A stretch of DNA of 64,000 nucleotides, taken from Rhizobiaceae bacterium. GTDB taxonomy: Bacteria; Pseudomonadota; Alphaproteobacteria; Rhizobiales; Rhizobiaceae. The notes under the pieces are model-generated. The model was given only the letters and a program-made list of their open reading frames with translations, had not been told where the DNA came from and did not search any database. Below are positions 33,524-42,973 of this stretch, piece after piece (position 1 is the stretch's first letter; each line of letters opens with the position of its first letter). Made by a program: the position numbers and the translations under genes. The stretch is taken from positions 1-64,000 of the forward strand of contig JAHBYZ010000006.1 in the NCBI GenBank assembly GCA_019635695.1, written 5' to 3'.

Positions 33524-33915
33524 TCGTCGTCGATACGTCCGCCTTGGTCGCAATCATCCTCAAGGAAGCCGGTGCAATTTCGTGCGGCCACGTCCTGCGT
33601 GACTCCGATGACCTCCTGATCTCCGCCGGCACTCTCGCCGAAGCTATGATCGTCGCAAGCGGTCGAGGCGTTCGTAGTGAAATGGAGCAACTGATCAGCG
33701 GCAATGCGCTGCAAGTTATGGATGTCACCCCACTCAGAGCGCAACTCGTCGCCGACGCCTATCGCCGCTGGGGCAGGGGCTTCCACCGCGCCTCGCTGAA
33801 TTTCGGTGACTGCTTCGCCTACGCGCTGGCGGTGGAGCGCAACTGCCCGCTGCTCTATGTCGGGAACGATTTCACGCAGACCGACATCGTTCCGGCGATC
33901 AGGCCGTCCGACTGA
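33520..33915 (+). CDS. PIN-domain toxin, VapC-like ribonuclease
   Basis: A 131-residue PIN protein opening MIVVDTSALVAIILKE. The acidic catalytic set is present: Asp in VVDTSAL, Glu in TLAEAMIV, Asp in NFGDCFAYALA and Asp in YVGNDFTQTD. It is predicted to cut RNA when unbound. Start: GTG at 33520 (GTGA overlap with the antitoxin). It belongs to a different VapC subgroup from the toxin at 1106: the C-terminal halves differ (GDCFAYALA here, YDAAYLELA there). Confidence 0.9.
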   Translation: MIVVDTSALVAIILKEAGAISCGHVLRDSDDLLISAGTLAEAMIVASGRGVRSEMEQLISGNALQVMDVTPLRAQLVADAYRRWGRGFHRASLNFGDCFAYALAVERNCPLLYVGNDFTQTDIVPAIRPSD

Positions 33916-34012
33916 TCGCCCGCCGGCTTGCCCCCTCGCTTCATTTCCCCCAAGCTGCCGGCGGGACCAGCGGCCGGGGAGGGGCCATGATCCGCCTTCC
34001 CATGGGTCTACT

Positions 34013-35422
34013 ATGACCACCGACGTCGCCCTGCCGCTCTGGCTGGTCGTTGTGCTCGGCGTGTTCGCCACCATCGGCATCGTCGACCGTGTCTTCGCGC
34101 CGTCGGTGCGGTGGTTCTTCCGCCGCCGCGTCAACCAGGCGATCGACGAGCTGAACCAGCGGCTCGACACGCGCATCCAGCCGTTCCGGCTGACCAGGCG
34201 CCAGTCGCAGGTGGAGCGGCTGGTCTACGACGCCAGGGTGATCGAGGCGGTCGATGCGGAGGCGCGCGCCACCGGCACGCCGCGCGCGGTGGTGATGAAG
34301 CGGGCCGAGCGCTACGCGCGCGAGATCGTGCCGTCGCTGTCGCTGACCGCCTATTTCGGCTTCGGCACGCGGCTGGCGCGGCGCATCTCCGAATTCGTCT
34401 ACCGGGTGCGTCTCGGCTATTCCGACGACGAGGCGCTGAAGTCGATCCCGCAGGACGCCACCGTGGTGTTCGTGATGAACCACCGCTCCAACATGGATTA
34501 CGTGCTGGTCACCTATATGGCCTCGCGCCGCGCCTCGCTGTCCTACGCGGTCGGCGAATGGGCGCGGGTATGGCTGCTCGAAAGCCTGATCCGCTCGATG
34601 GGCGCCTACTTCATCCGCCGCAACTCGGGCGACGAGCTCTACCGCAAGGTGCTCGGCCGCTACGTGGCGATGGCGACGCGTGAGGGCGTCACGCAGGCGG
34701 TGTTCCCCGAGGGCGGGCTCACCCGCGATGGGCTGCTCAAGGAGCCCAAGCTCGGTCTGCTCGGCTACATGGTAGCGGAGTTCGACGCGCGCCAGCACGA
34801 CATTGTCTTCGTGCCGGTCGGCCTCAACTACGATCGCGTGATCGAGGATCGCATCCTGACCTCCAGGGCGGAGAAGGAGGCGACTGGCCGCAGCTACCGC
34901 TTCCGTCTCGGCGCGATGCTGCGCTTCATCGGCAACCTCGTCTGGCTGCGGCTGCGGGGGCGGCTCTACCGCTTCGGCTATGCCTGCGTTTCGTTCGGCA
35001 AGCCGATCTCGCTCAGCCGCTGGGAGAAGGACCACGGCGTCGAGTTTGCGGCGATCCCGCGCGATGCGCGTTTCGGCGCGGTGCAGCTTCTCGCCGACGA
35101 CCTGATGAAGGCCGTGGGCGCCATCGTGCCGGCGCTGCCGGTGGCGCTCGCCGCCCACATCTTCCTGCAGCGCGGCGACGAATGGATCGGCGAATTCGAG
35201 CTCAAGTCCGCCATTCACGCGCTGATGAGCCGGCTGGAGGCGGAAGGCGCTCACGTCCATATCCCGCGCGCCGACCGCGACTACGCGGTGTCGGCCGGTC
35301 TGCGCATGCTGGTGCTGCGCCACATGGTCGAAGAGAGCGAACTCGGCCTCTATCGCGCCAACATGCGCGAGCGCCTTTTGTTGCAGTACTACGCCAACTC
35401 CATCGCGCACCTGCTGGAGTGA
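34013..35422 (+). CDS. Glycerol-3-phosphate / lysophosphatidate acyltransferase (PlsB/PlsC superfamily)
   Basis: A 469-residue acyltransferase with one N-terminal membrane helix (LPLWLVVVLGVFATIGIV). The HX4D catalytic motif reads VMNHRSNMDYVLV, and the glycerol-phosphate-binding block FPEGGLTRDGLLKEPKLGLL follows. Length and the second block fit the PlsB-like group of alphaproteobacterial acyltransferases that begin phospholipid synthesis; a lysophosphatidate acyltransferase role is the alternative. Start: ATG at 34013. It ends five bases before the convergent sensor kinase gene. Confidence 0.85.
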   Translation: MTTDVALPLWLVVVLGVFATIGIVDRVFAPSVRWFFRRRVNQAIDELNQRLDTRIQPFRLTRRQSQVERLVYDARVIEAVDAEARATGTPRAVVMKRAERYAREIVPSLSLTAYFGFGTRLARRISEFVYRVRLGYSDDEALKSIPQDATVVFVMNHRSNMDYVLVTYMASRRASLSYAVGEWARVWLLESLIRSMGAYFIRRNSGDELYRKVLGRYVAMATREGVTQAVFPEGGLTRDGLLKEPKLGLLGYMVAEFDARQHDIVFVPVGLNYDRVIEDRILTSRAEKEATGRSYRFRLGAMLRFIGNLVWLRLRGRLYRFGYACVSFGKPISLSRWEKDHGVEFAAIPRDARFGAVQLLADDLMKAVGAIVPALPVALAAHIFLQRGDEWIGEFELKSAIHALMSRLEAEGAHVHIPRADRDYAVSAGLRMLVLRHMVEESELGLYRANMRERLLLQYYANSIAHLLE

Positions 35423-35427
35423 CGGGA

Positions 35428-36993
35428 TCAGGCGTGCGCCGGCTTCGCCGTCGCGTGGAAGCGCACGCTGACCTTCGCCCCGCCATTACCGGTGAACTCC
35501 GGCTCGTCGGCATGCAGCTGGCGCAGCATGGCCTTCACCAGCCGCGTGCCCAGCCCCGGCTTCGCCGTCTGCGGGTCGAAGCCCGGTCCGTCGTCGCCGA
35601 CGACGAGCCGCATCGTGCCGTCACCCTCGTCCTTCAGCGACACCTGGATGGTGCCGGCGCGCCCGTCGGCGAAGGCGTATTTCAGTGCGTTGGTCACCAC
35701 CTCGTTGACGACGAGGGCCAGCGGCGTCGCCTGATCGCGGTCGAGCACCAGCGGGTCGATGTCGTATTCGACGGTGACGTTGCTGGCGAAGGCCTCGGTC
35801 AGGCGGTTGACGATCGCCGGCAGCAAGGTGCTGGCGTCTATCTCGGTGAAGCGGTCCAGCCGGTAGAGGTGCTCATGCACCTCGGTCATCGCCGTGACGC
35901 GACCCTGCAGGTCGGCCTTGATGTCCTCCGGCACGGGGTGCAGGCGCACCAGCGACATGATCGCCTGCAGATTGTTCTTCACGCGGTGGTGGGTGTCACG
36001 CACCAGCATGCGGTTGTGCTCGAGCGCCTCCTCCAGTTGGGCACGGCGCAGTTCGTCCTTGCGCAGCAGCCGCACGATCCAGATGATCGCGGCGGCCAGC
36101 GCCAGCGCGGTCGGCACGGCCAGCAGCAGCGTGATGATCGTGTTGCGCCAGAACGGCAGATATGTGGTTCGCGTGTTGATGCCGGCGATCGCCACCAGCG
36201 GCGTGTTCTCGACGCGGCGGAAGCCGACCGTGCGCTCGGCCCCGTCAGCCGCCGAGACGGCGGTATAGGTGCCGCTGTCCGCGGTGGCGAGATGGCGGGT
36301 GAACAGCGGCTCCTTGCTCAGGTCGAGCGGAGCGGCGGCGTAGGGATAGCGAGCGACAAGCTGGCCGTCCTCGCGCACGAAGCTGATGGTCGACAGCTCG
36401 TCGAGGCCGAGCGACTCCCAGATCGGGATGAGCAGCGAAACGTCAAAGGAAATGATCGCCGCGCCGACGAAGCTGCCGCCGCGCTCCAGTCTCCTCGAAA
36501 AGACGAAGATCTGGGCGCCGTCGAGCCGGCTGACCAGCAGCGGCGAGACGTGGAACGCGGCACCGTCCGCCACCGTGCGGAAATATTCGCGGTCACGGAT
36601 GTCGATGTTCTGCCACTTCTCGTCGGTGGTGAACACCGTGCGGCCGTCGGCGGCGACGACGTAGCTCTTCACGTTGCCCGGCAGGCTGCCGACGGCGGCC
36701 TCGATGTTGCCCCCGGTGGCCGGGCTGGAAAACGAGATGTCGGCGCCGAGCGCGGAATCGATACGGCCGAGAGCCTGTCGCGACAATTCGACGATCCAGC
36801 GTGCATTGGTGGCCACCACCTGCGAGGCGGCGAAGGCGCGGCTTTGTGCTGCAAGTTCGGCGTCGCTGCGGGCGCGCAGGATCGACACCGCCAGCACGAT
36901 CAGGAACAGGGCGAACATGAAGACGATGACCGCGATCGCCGCCCGCAACGTCACGGAACCCTTGTTCTGTCCCCTTGCCTTGGCCTTCTCCAC
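35428..36993 (-). CDS. Membrane sensor histidine kinase, HisKA_2 type with Cache domain
   Basis: A 521-residue kinase. TM1 about 18-38 (AIAVIVFMFALFLIVLAVS), a periplasmic double-Cache-like sensor about 40-285 (LPGNVKSYVVAADGRTVFTT, NIDIRDREYFRTVAD), TM2 about 290-315, then a HisKA_2 dimerisation helix with the phospho-acceptor His in LVRDTHHRVKNNLQAIMSLV, and an HATPase domain (VVNEVVTNALKYAF, VGDDGPGFDP). Start: GTG at 36993. No response regulator gene adjoins, so it is an orphan. Kinases of this type often feed the PhyR/EcfG general stress pathway in alphaproteobacteria (family knowledge), in line with the EcfG promoters in this window. Confidence 0.9.
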   Translation of the reverse strand: MEKAKARGQNKGSVTLRAAIAVIVFMFALFLIVLAVSILRARSDAELAAQSRAFAASQVVATNARWIVELSRQALGRIDSALGADISFSSPATGGNIEAAVGSLPGNVKSYVVAADGRTVFTTDEKWQNIDIRDREYFRTVADGAAFHVSPLLVSRLDGAQIFVFSRRLERGGSFVGAAIISFDVSLLIPIWESLGLDELSTISFVREDGQLVARYPYAAAPLDLSKEPLFTRHLATADSGTYTAVSAADGAERTVGFRRVENTPLVAIAGINTRTTYLPFWRNTIITLLLAVPTALALAAAIIWIVRLLRKDELRRAQLEEALEHNRMLVRDTHHRVKNNLQAIMSLVRLHPVPEDIKADLQGRVTAMTEVHEHLYRLDRFTEIDASTLLPAIVNRLTEAFASNVTVEYDIDPLVLDRDQATPLALVVNEVVTNALKYAFADGRAGTIQVSLKDEGDGTMRLVVGDDGPGFDPQTAKPGLGTRLVKAMLRQLHADEPEFTGNGGAKVSVRFHATAKPAHA

Positions 36994-37136
36994 CCATTAC
37001 CCCGCTGCACGATGGCTGTTCCGACTGCCCGTCGGTTGCTCTCTCCCGCACGCAAAACCGCGCGCGCTGGCACATGCCCATGCAGCCAGCCTCGCGAAAC
37101 GCGCGAGCGTCGGATAGGTTCCAGCCAGAACGCCGG

Positions 37137-37619
37137 TCAGTTCGAGGCCTGCCCATCGGCGACCGCCGCAAGGCTGTCGCGCACGCGGCCAAGGCGCACC
37201 GCCAGTTCGCGCATGCCCTCCAGCGTCTCGCCTGAGCCTTCGATCATCGCCATCGCGGCGTCGCAGCCGTCGGCGCGCATCGCCATACCCTTTTCGGTCG
37301 GGCGGATGTCCAGCAAACGCTCGTCCTGGCGGTTGCGGGCGCGCGTGACGAGGCCGTCCGCTTCGAGTTTCTTCACCAGCGGTGTCAGGGTGCTGGAGTC
37401 GAGCAGCAGCTTTTCGCCGAGCTCCTTCATCGTCGCGCCCCCGGTCTCCCACATCACCATCATCACAAGGTACTGCGGGTAGGTGAGGCCGAGGCGCGCG
37501 AGCGTCCTGCGGTAGAAGCGGGTCACCGCGTTCGCGGCCGAATAGATCGCGAAGCAGGGCATCACCTCGACCTTCATCAGGTCCATCAGCTCCGGCTGCG
37601 CGCGAAAGTCGGGCTTCAT
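37137..37619 (-). CDS. MarR family regulator of the OhrR type
   Basis: A 160-residue winged-helix repressor. The region EVMPCFAIYSAANAVTRFYR matches the N-terminal part of OhrR proteins, including the single Cys that senses organic hydroperoxides; LGLTYPQYLVMMVMWETGG and the recognition region LLLDSSTLTPLVKKLEADGL follow. Expected behaviour: it leaves DNA when the Cys is oxidised. Start: ATG at 37619; an in-frame ATG at 37631 (four residues longer) is equally possible. Two near-identical operators sit between it and the divergent hydrolase gene, which is the probable target. No ohr peroxidase gene is seen nearby. Confidence 0.85.
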   Translation of the reverse strand: MKPDFRAQPELMDLMKVEVMPCFAIYSAANAVTRFYRRTLARLGLTYPQYLVMMVMWETGGATMKELGEKLLLDSSTLTPLVKKLEADGLVTRARNRQDERLLDIRPTEKGMAMRADGCDAAMAMIEGSGETLEGMRELAVRLGRVRDSLAAVADGQASN

Positions 37620-37668
37620 CTCACACTCCATGCGGCGGCTCGGAGCCTGCCTGCTTTGTAGGCAGTCA

Positions 37669-37690
37669 TTTAGATCGTGCGCGATCAAAT
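37669..37690. promoter_or_regulatory. OhrR-like operator, copy 1
   Basis: The site TTAGATCGTGCGCGATCAAAT (37670-37690) is a near-palindrome centred on ATCG-TGCG-CGAT. It matches the second copy at 18 of 21 positions and lies nearer the regulator gene. Confidence 0.55.
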
Positions 37691-37736
37691 CGCAATCTAT
37701 TCAACTATTCGTGATCGAAAATAAGATCGTTGACGA

Positions 37737-37757
37737 TTAGATCGTATGCGATTAAAT
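37737..37757. promoter_or_regulatory. OhrR-like operator, copy 2
   Basis: TTAGATCGTATGCGATTAAAT (37737-37757), 18 of 21 positions shared with the copy at 37670-37690, 67 bases away. It lies about 75 bases before the hydrolase start and likely overlaps its promoter. Confidence 0.55.
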
Positions 37758-37830
37758 AGGGTACATTGAAACACGGCGAGCCCCGGCCACAACGAAGGCC
37801 GGCCGCCAACGGAGAGATGGAGAGACCGAT

Positions 37831-38631
37831 ATGAACGCCAACGCCCAAGACACCTCGCGCCTGACCCGGACCATCGTGCTCGTCCACGGCGCCTGGATGA
37901 CCGCCGAATCCTGGGACAAGTTCCGCAAGCCCTTCGAGGCCGCCGGCTACACCGTCCACACGCCGACCTGGCCGTATCTCGCCGGCCGCACCGCGGCCGA
38001 CCTGCGCGCCAACCCGCCTTCAGAACTCGGTCGCCTGACCGCCGGCGCCATCGCCGACCATTTTGGCAGGTTCATCGAAACGCTGCCCGAAAAGCCGCTG
38101 ATTATCGGTCATTCGATGGGTGGGCTTGTCACGCAGCTCCTGCTCGACCGCGGCTACGGCGTTGCCGGCGTGCTGCTCGATCCCGGCCCGGTCGCCGGCA
38201 TCATCGCCGATCCGGTCTCGCTGATGGCCGCGCTGCCGGTGCTCGCCCGCTGGAACGCCTGGAATCGCACCTACACGCTGTCCAAGGCCACTTTCGACGC
38301 GAAGTTCGCCAACACCGCGCCGAAGGCGGTGCGCGACGAAGCCTACGAAAAGTACATGGTGCCGACCTCGGGCCGCGTTTTCGCGCAGGCGGCTACCGGC
38401 ATCGGCATCCGCATCAACGCGAAGGCGCGCAAGCAGCCGCTGCTGGTGACGGCGGCCGAGCACGACCGCACGGTGGCGCCCGCCCTGTCGCGCAAGATCT
38501 TCCGCAAGCACAAGGCGTCCGCCGCCCGCACCGATTTCGTCGAGTTCCCCGGCCTGTCGCATTTTCTCGCGGGCGAGCCCGGCTACGAGAAGGTGGCGCA
38601 GTATGTGATCGACTGGGCGAAGAGCCTTTGA
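37831..38631 (+). CDS. Alpha/beta hydrolase
   Basis: A 266-residue hydrolase. The strand-loop TIVLVHGAWMTAESWDKF supplies the oxyanion region and the nucleophile elbow reads IIGHSMGGLVTQLL (Ser of GHSMG). The His is in EFPGLSHFLAGEPG near the C-terminus and an Asp in TAAEHDRTVAP. There is no signal peptide, so it acts in the cytoplasm. It could be an esterase, lactonase or C-C hydrolase; family alone does not decide. Divergent from the OhrR-like regulator with shared operators, so expression probably responds to oxidised or organic compounds. Confidence 0.87.
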   Translation: MNANAQDTSRLTRTIVLVHGAWMTAESWDKFRKPFEAAGYTVHTPTWPYLAGRTAADLRANPPSELGRLTAGAIADHFGRFIETLPEKPLIIGHSMGGLVTQLLLDRGYGVAGVLLDPGPVAGIIADPVSLMAALPVLARWNAWNRTYTLSKATFDAKFANTAPKAVRDEAYEKYMVPTSGRVFAQAATGIGIRINAKARKQPLLVTAAEHDRTVAPALSRKIFRKHKASAARTDFVEFPGLSHFLAGEPGYEKVAQYVIDWAKSL

Positions 38632-38642
38632 GCGCCGCAAGC

Positions 38643-38687
38643 AAGGCCGGTCCGGCGGGACATCCGCGGGCCGGCCTTGAGCTTTCT
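38643..38687. terminator. Hairpin between convergent hydrolase and flavoprotein genes
   Basis: AAGGCCGG (38643-38650) pairs with CCGGCCTT (38671-38678); the 20-base interior is itself GC-rich and can fold. GAGCTTTCT follows on the plus strand. It may serve both convergent genes. Confidence 0.55.
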
Positions 38688-39271
38688 CAGCCCAGCGCCG
38701 CCACGATCCGCCGCTCGAACGCGGCAATGCGCCCCTCGGACAGATTTTCCGCCGCATAGAGCGGCAGGTAGCTGAAATGCGCTTTCGGCGCACAGGCGCC
38801 GACGACGGCCGTCTTGAAGGTTCGGCGCACCGGCCGGCGCATGGCAATCCAGTCGACCCACCAGGGCGTGCCGAGCGTGGTGACCACCGCTGCGCGACGC
38901 AGCTTTGTCAGGCGAGGGACAATGGGGCCGAAACCGGGGGAATGGTCGAAGGCGATGCCGGGCGAGAAGACGCGGTCGATCCAGCCTTTCAGGGCTGCCG
39001 GTGGTCCGAACCACCAGGTCGGAAACACGAAGACGAGGCTCTCCGCCTCCCGCAGCAGCGCGGCGTGGCGCGCGATGTCGGCGCCCGCGGCAGCGGTCGC
39101 GTAGTAGCCGCTGCGTTCCTCGGCCCTCAGCCGCGGCTCGAAGCCTTCGGCGTAGAGATCGAGCACGGTCGTCTCGTGTCCGCCGCCGCGCAGCGCCGAA
39201 GCCACCGCACCGGCCAGCCTGTGCGACAGCGAACCGGCGAGCGGGTGCGCAAGGACGACAAGCGCCGCCAT
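38687..39271 (-). CDS. NAD(P)H-dependent oxidoreductase (flavodoxin-like quinone reductase fold)
   Basis: A 194-residue flavodoxin-like fold protein of the NQO1/KefF/MdaB group. The N-terminal ALVVLAHPLAGSLSHRLAGA loop binds FMN/FAD phosphate, and FVFPTWWFGPPAALKGWIDR is the conserved flavin/substrate block. It should reduce quinones or similar acceptors by two electrons. Start at 39271. The TPR lipoprotein gene ends ten bases upstream on the same strand, so the two may be co-transcribed. Confidence 0.87.
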   Translation of the reverse strand: MAALVVLAHPLAGSLSHRLAGAVASALRGGGHETTVLDLYAEGFEPRLRAEERSGYYATAAAGADIARHAALLREAESLVFVFPTWWFGPPAALKGWIDRVFSPGIAFDHSPGFGPIVPRLTKLRRAAVVTTLGTPWWVDWIAMRRPVRRTFKTAVVGACAPKAHFSYLPLYAAENLSEGRIAAFERRIVAALG

Positions 39272-39280
39272 GCGCGGCGG

Positions 39281-40159
39281 TCAGGTGCGGGTGGCGGCGG
39301 AGGCGGTCTGGCCGGCGCCGGCGCGGGTGCGGTCCATGCCGTCCGCTGCCAGCTTGTAGTTGGGGTCGAGACGCACCGCTTCCGCATATGAGCGGTAGGC
39401 GCGCTTGATGTCGCCCTGCGTTTCCAGCAGGAACGCCTGGTTGGCCCAGGCCTCGGCATAGGTCTTGTCGAGCTTGATGGCCATGTTGAAGTCGCCGGCC
39501 GCATTCTCCTTGTCGCCGCGTGCGAGATAGGAGAGGCCGCGGGCGGCGTATGCCTGCGGATCGCGCGGCGCGAGCGATATCGCCTTGGCGAAGTCCTCGA
39601 TGGCGTAGTCGTGCTGGCCCTGCGTCTGGTAGAGCAGGCCGCGGCGGTGGTAGGCGCGCGGGTCCGTCGTATCCTGCTGGATGGCCGTCTGGAAATCGTT
39701 GAACGCCTCCGTCGGGCGCCCGCCGAGACGGTAGAGCTCGCCGCGCCCGACCAGAGCCACGTCGTAGGACGGGTTGATCTGCAGCGCGCGGTTGTAATCC
39801 TGCAGCGACGCCTGGCTGTTGCCCATGTAGCGATGGATCAGCGCACGGTTGGCATAGGCCTGGTGCGAGGACGGGTTCAGCGCCAGAACCTGGTTGAAGT
39901 CCTTCAGCGCGTCCTCGTAGCGGCCGGCGCGACCATAGGCCGACCCGCGCATGTTGTAGGCCTCGGGGTCGCGCGGGCTGCGCGCGATCACCGCCGACAG
40001 CGAATCGATGTTCTCCTCGGAGCCCTGCTCGAGCTCGACACGCGTCATGTCGAGTGCCGGCCCGGCCGACTGGCAGCCGGTCAGCGCCAGCATCGCAAAG
40101 GCGGCAAACGCCAGAGGCCGGATCCGAAGCCCGGCTTTGCCGGCGTCCACGCTGTTCAT
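39281..40159 (-). CDS. TPR-repeat lipoprotein
   Basis: A 292-residue lipoprotein. Residues about 1-30 form a type II signal peptide with lipobox LALTGC; the Cys would carry the lipid anchor. Six or more TPR units follow (DPEAYNMRGSAYGRAGRYED, SHQAYANRALIHRYMGNSQA, DPRAYHRRGLLYQTQGQHDY and others), a helical scaffold for protein contacts. Start: ATG at 40159 with GAGGGGA six bases upstream; an ATG at 40183 in frame lacks support. Similar NlpI-like proteins act as adaptors for envelope hydrolases; whether this one does is inference. Confidence 0.85.
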   Translation of the reverse strand: MNSVDAGKAGLRIRPLAFAAFAMLALTGCQSAGPALDMTRVELEQGSEENIDSLSAVIARSPRDPEAYNMRGSAYGRAGRYEDALKDFNQVLALNPSSHQAYANRALIHRYMGNSQASLQDYNRALQINPSYDVALVGRGELYRLGGRPTEAFNDFQTAIQQDTTDPRAYHRRGLLYQTQGQHDYAIEDFAKAISLAPRDPQAYAARGLSYLARGDKENAAGDFNMAIKLDKTYAEAWANQAFLLETQGDIKRAYRSYAEAVRLDPNYKLAADGMDRTRAGAGQTASAATRT

Positions 40160-40280
40160 GCAGATCCCCTCATCCGATCGCATCCCTGTCGGCTGCTTCT
40201 CGCCAAAACCAAAAGGCGGCGGCGACCGAAATCGCCCCGCCTCCTGCTAGTGACGGAAAAGGTCGAAATATTGGCGAAGG

Positions 40281-40520
40281 TCAGCGGGCCGGCGCGGCGG
40301 CCGGACGACCGCCCGGCACAAGCCCCTCGCGCTGCGCGCGCTTACGCGCCAGCTTGCGGGCGCGGCGCACGGCCTCCGCCTTCTCTCTCGCACGCTTCTC
40401 CGACGGCTTCTCGTAGTGGCCGCGCATCTTCATCTCGCGGAAGATGCCTTCGCGCTGCATCTTTTTCTTGAGAGCGCGGAGCGCCTGGTCGACATTGTTG
40501 TCGCGGACGAGTACCTGCAC
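40281..40520 (-). CDS. rpsU: 30S ribosomal protein S21
   Basis: A 79-residue protein of the small ribosomal subunit. It begins [20 protein letters not shown], then [20 protein letters not shown], the S21 core, and ends with a long Arg/Lys/Ala-rich tail typical of rhizobial S21. Start: GTG at 40520 with AGGA seven bases upstream; the longer open frame starting at 40661 has no ribosomal similarity. Confidence 0.93.
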   Translation of the reverse strand: MQVLVRDNNVDQALRALKKKMQREGIFREMKMRGHYEKPSEKRAREKAEAVRRARKLARKRAQREGLVPGGRPAAAPAR

Positions 40521-40681
40521 GTGTAGATCCTGTTCAGTTGTGCAATTGCCGATAGGGCATGGCCAAAGGCCACCGCCCCGCGGCGAAAACGCCGCGAATT
40601 GGGCGGTGCTGTTAGCAGAACGGCGCCAAACTGTCCACAGGATGTCCAGGCATTTCCGCAACGGCAGTCGCGGTTTCGCTG

Positions 40682-42973
40682 CTAGCCGTCCGTTCGGACG
40701 AACACGACATCGGCCGAAGGCTCGTGTCCGGTGCGCTCGATCGGCCTGAACTGCGGCATCTGCTCGACGCGCCCGGTCACCATCGGCCTGATGTAGTCGC
40801 GGAACAGATCCTCGGCGGCGAAGGCGTCGCCCTGCATCTGCGACAGGCCGGTCAGCAGCGCGCGGGCGAAGATGGAATGACCGCCCCCGCCGGTGTCCAT
40901 CACCGGTTCGGTGCCGCCCGACGTGATGAGGATGCGCGAGCGCAGCTCCGCCATGCGGAGCAGCGCGCGCTGGCGGTCCTCGTCGGTTGCTCCGGGCGCC
41001 GGAGCCTCCGCGTCGCCGCCGCTGCGCAACGCGCCAGCGTAGCAGGAATCGGAAATCAGGATGACGCTGCGGGCGAGAATGCGCTGGATGTGCTCGGTCA
41101 GGGTGACGCCGGAGAGGTAGTTGAACGGCTTGGCCGCGTCGACCGGCACCCAGTAGGCGTTGGTCGTGCGCTCGTCGTAGACGCCGTGCCCGGCATAGTA
41201 GATCAGCACCTGGTCCTGCTCGCCGGCGACCTGGCTCAGCGTGTAGAGCGTTTCCTCGATCTGGTTCTTGCTGGCGTCGACGAGGAAGAGCGGCATGGGA
41301 TCGCCGCTCCCGACCGGCAGTTGCGTGCTGAAGCCGTAGCGCTCTGTCAGCACCGCGCGCAGCGCTTCCGCGTCGGCGATCGGCGTCTTCAGCGTCGAGA
41401 ACTTCGTCTCCGGCAGGTAGTTCTGGTTGGCGATGATGAGCGCGAAGCGTCTGCCTTCGCCCTGCAGCTTCTTCAGGTCGCCGTCGAACATGATCTCCAG
41501 CGGCGGCATGACGTGGATCTCGTCGTCGCTGGTCAGCGCCGTGACCGAGATGGTGTTGAGGCCGGCGTTCAGCTTGACGGATGCCGAAAAGCGGCCGTCG
41601 CGCGTCAGCGACGCCGGCTGTCCCTCGACCAGAACCGCCTTGGTCGGCGCGCGCCAGTCGACCACGCCGACGAGATCGACCTGCGGCGTCTCCAGCACGC
41701 TGGCGCCGCGCATGCCCGAGGGTTCGAGAATGCGGATCGTATCGGTGCGCTGGCGACCGCCCTCGATGCGGCCGAATACCGGCATGTCCGCCCGGGTCGA
41801 TTCGACACGATGCGTCTGCTCGCGCCTTTCGGTATCGGCCCGCACGATGCGGTCCAGCGCGTCGCGAACGCCCTGCACGGTGGCGTTGCGTCCGTTCACC
41901 ATCGCCTCTGCGACGCGGAAGGTGAACAGGCCATAGTCGATGCTCTGGCCGCCGACGTCGAATTGCGTCGACATCGACAGCCCGTCGTCAACGGAGGAAT
42001 AGAAGACCGCCAGTTCGCCGGGCGCCGGGATCAGGCGCGTCGGTCCCAACCGCGCGTCGCGGGCGGGTATCTCGATCCTGGCGACGTCGGCACTCCAGTA
42101 GCCGGCGGCGGCGGCCTGCTGCTGCTCCACCAGCGCGGCGGAGGATGCATGGTTGGTGTCGACCACCACTGTGACGTCGGCGCGGTGATTGCGCAGCAGC
42201 GTAACCAGTTCGGAAAGGTCCGCCGGTGCCATCGCTTCGAAGCCGCCGAGAGTCAGCGGATCGGTCCCGAGAACGCCGTCACCGTTAAGCAGCAGGTACA
42301 TGCCGGCGGCGTCTATCCAGTCCAGCATTTCCATGCGGCGGCGAAGTTCGAGGTCCAGATCGGCCGGCAGGTCTGCGCGCGAGAAGCCCTGCAGTAGCTC
42401 GCGCCCTGCCTCGCGGGCGGCTGTGAGCGCACGCCCGGAAGGGCCCGGTTCGTCAGGCTTGACGGCATACTGGAGGATATCGGCGCGCTTCAGCGCGTAA
42501 CCGCCGAAATAGACGAAGACCTTGTCGCCGCAACCAAGCTGGGAGAGCACATTCCAGGTCTCTTGGATGACGCCTTGCCGCGTCGCCCTGTCGCCGGTCA
42601 GCACATGAATATCGTCCTGTGCCGCGCCGACGCTGGTCAGAACCGAGGTCAGCAGCTTCACGTCGTTCAGCACCGCCGGCACCGCGAGACGCTCAGGACC
42701 AGGGGCTTCCGGCCCGATCAGCAGGCCGAAGCGGCGTGGCTCGCCTTCAGCCGAGCAGCTTTCGGGCGGTACGGGCAGACTGCGGCCGTAGAACAGCGGA
42801 TCACTCGTGCCGGGGGCGAAGGCCGCAAATTTGCCGATGAAGTGATCGAGGTCGGCGATCACGGCACGCGCCTGACCCAGTTTGTCGACGGCAACCGCGG
42901 CGGCCATCACGGGGCCGCCGGCTCCCACGAGTGTCGCGAAAGCCAGCAGAGCGCGGCCGATCAATCGTCGCAT
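40682..42973 (-). CDS. Secreted caspase-like protein with one degenerate and one intact peptidase domain
   Basis: A 763-residue exported protein. Signal peptide about 1-25. Residues about 75-280 form a C14-like fold in which the catalytic pair is lost: FGGYAL has Tyr159 where YAGHG has His, and VVDTNHASS has Asn274 where SDSCYAG has Cys. A central beta-rich region (about 430-500; [20 protein letters not shown]) follows. Residues about 510-755 form an intact caspase-like domain with His596 in [11 protein letters not shown] and Cys644 in [11 protein letters not shown]. Expected specificity is basic or acidic P1 and cannot be fixed here. Start: ATG at 42973 ([12 protein letters not shown]). The pseudo-domain may control the active one. 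Confidence 0.87.
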   Translation of the reverse strand: MRRLIGRALLAFATLVGAGGPVMAAAVAVDKLGQARAVIADLDHFIGKFAAFAPGTSDPLFYGRSLPVPPESCSAEGEPRRFGLLIGPEAPGPERLAVPAVLNDVKLLTSVLTSVGAAQDDIHVLTGDRATRQGVIQETWNVLSQLGCGDKVFVYFGGYALKRADILQYAVKPDEPGPSGRALTAAREAGRELLQGFSRADLPADLDLELRRRMEMLDWIDAAGMYLLLNGDGVLGTDPLTLGGFEAMAPADLSELVTLLRNHRADVTVVVDTNHASSAALVEQQQAAAAGYWSADVARIEIPARDARLGPTRLIPAPGELAVFYSSVDDGLSMSTQFDVGGQSIDYGLFTFRVAEAMVNGRNATVQGVRDALDRIVRADTERREQTHRVESTRADMPVFGRIEGGRQRTDTIRILEPSGMRGASVLETPQVDLVGVVDWRAPTKAVLVEGQPASLTRDGRFSASVKLNAGLNTISVTALTSDDEIHVMPPLEIMFDGDLKKLQGEGRRFALIIANQNYLPETKFSTLKTPIADAEALRAVLTERYGFSTQLPVGSGDPMPLFLVDASKNQIEETLYTLSQVAGEQDQVLIYYAGHGVYDERTTNAYWVPVDAAKPFNYLSGVTLTEHIQRILARSVILISDSCYAGALRSGGDAEAPAPGATDEDRQRALLRMAELRSRILITSGGTEPVMDTGGGGHSIFARALLTGLSQMQGDAFAAEDLFRDYIRPMVTGRVEQMPQFRPIERTGHEPSADVVFVRTDG

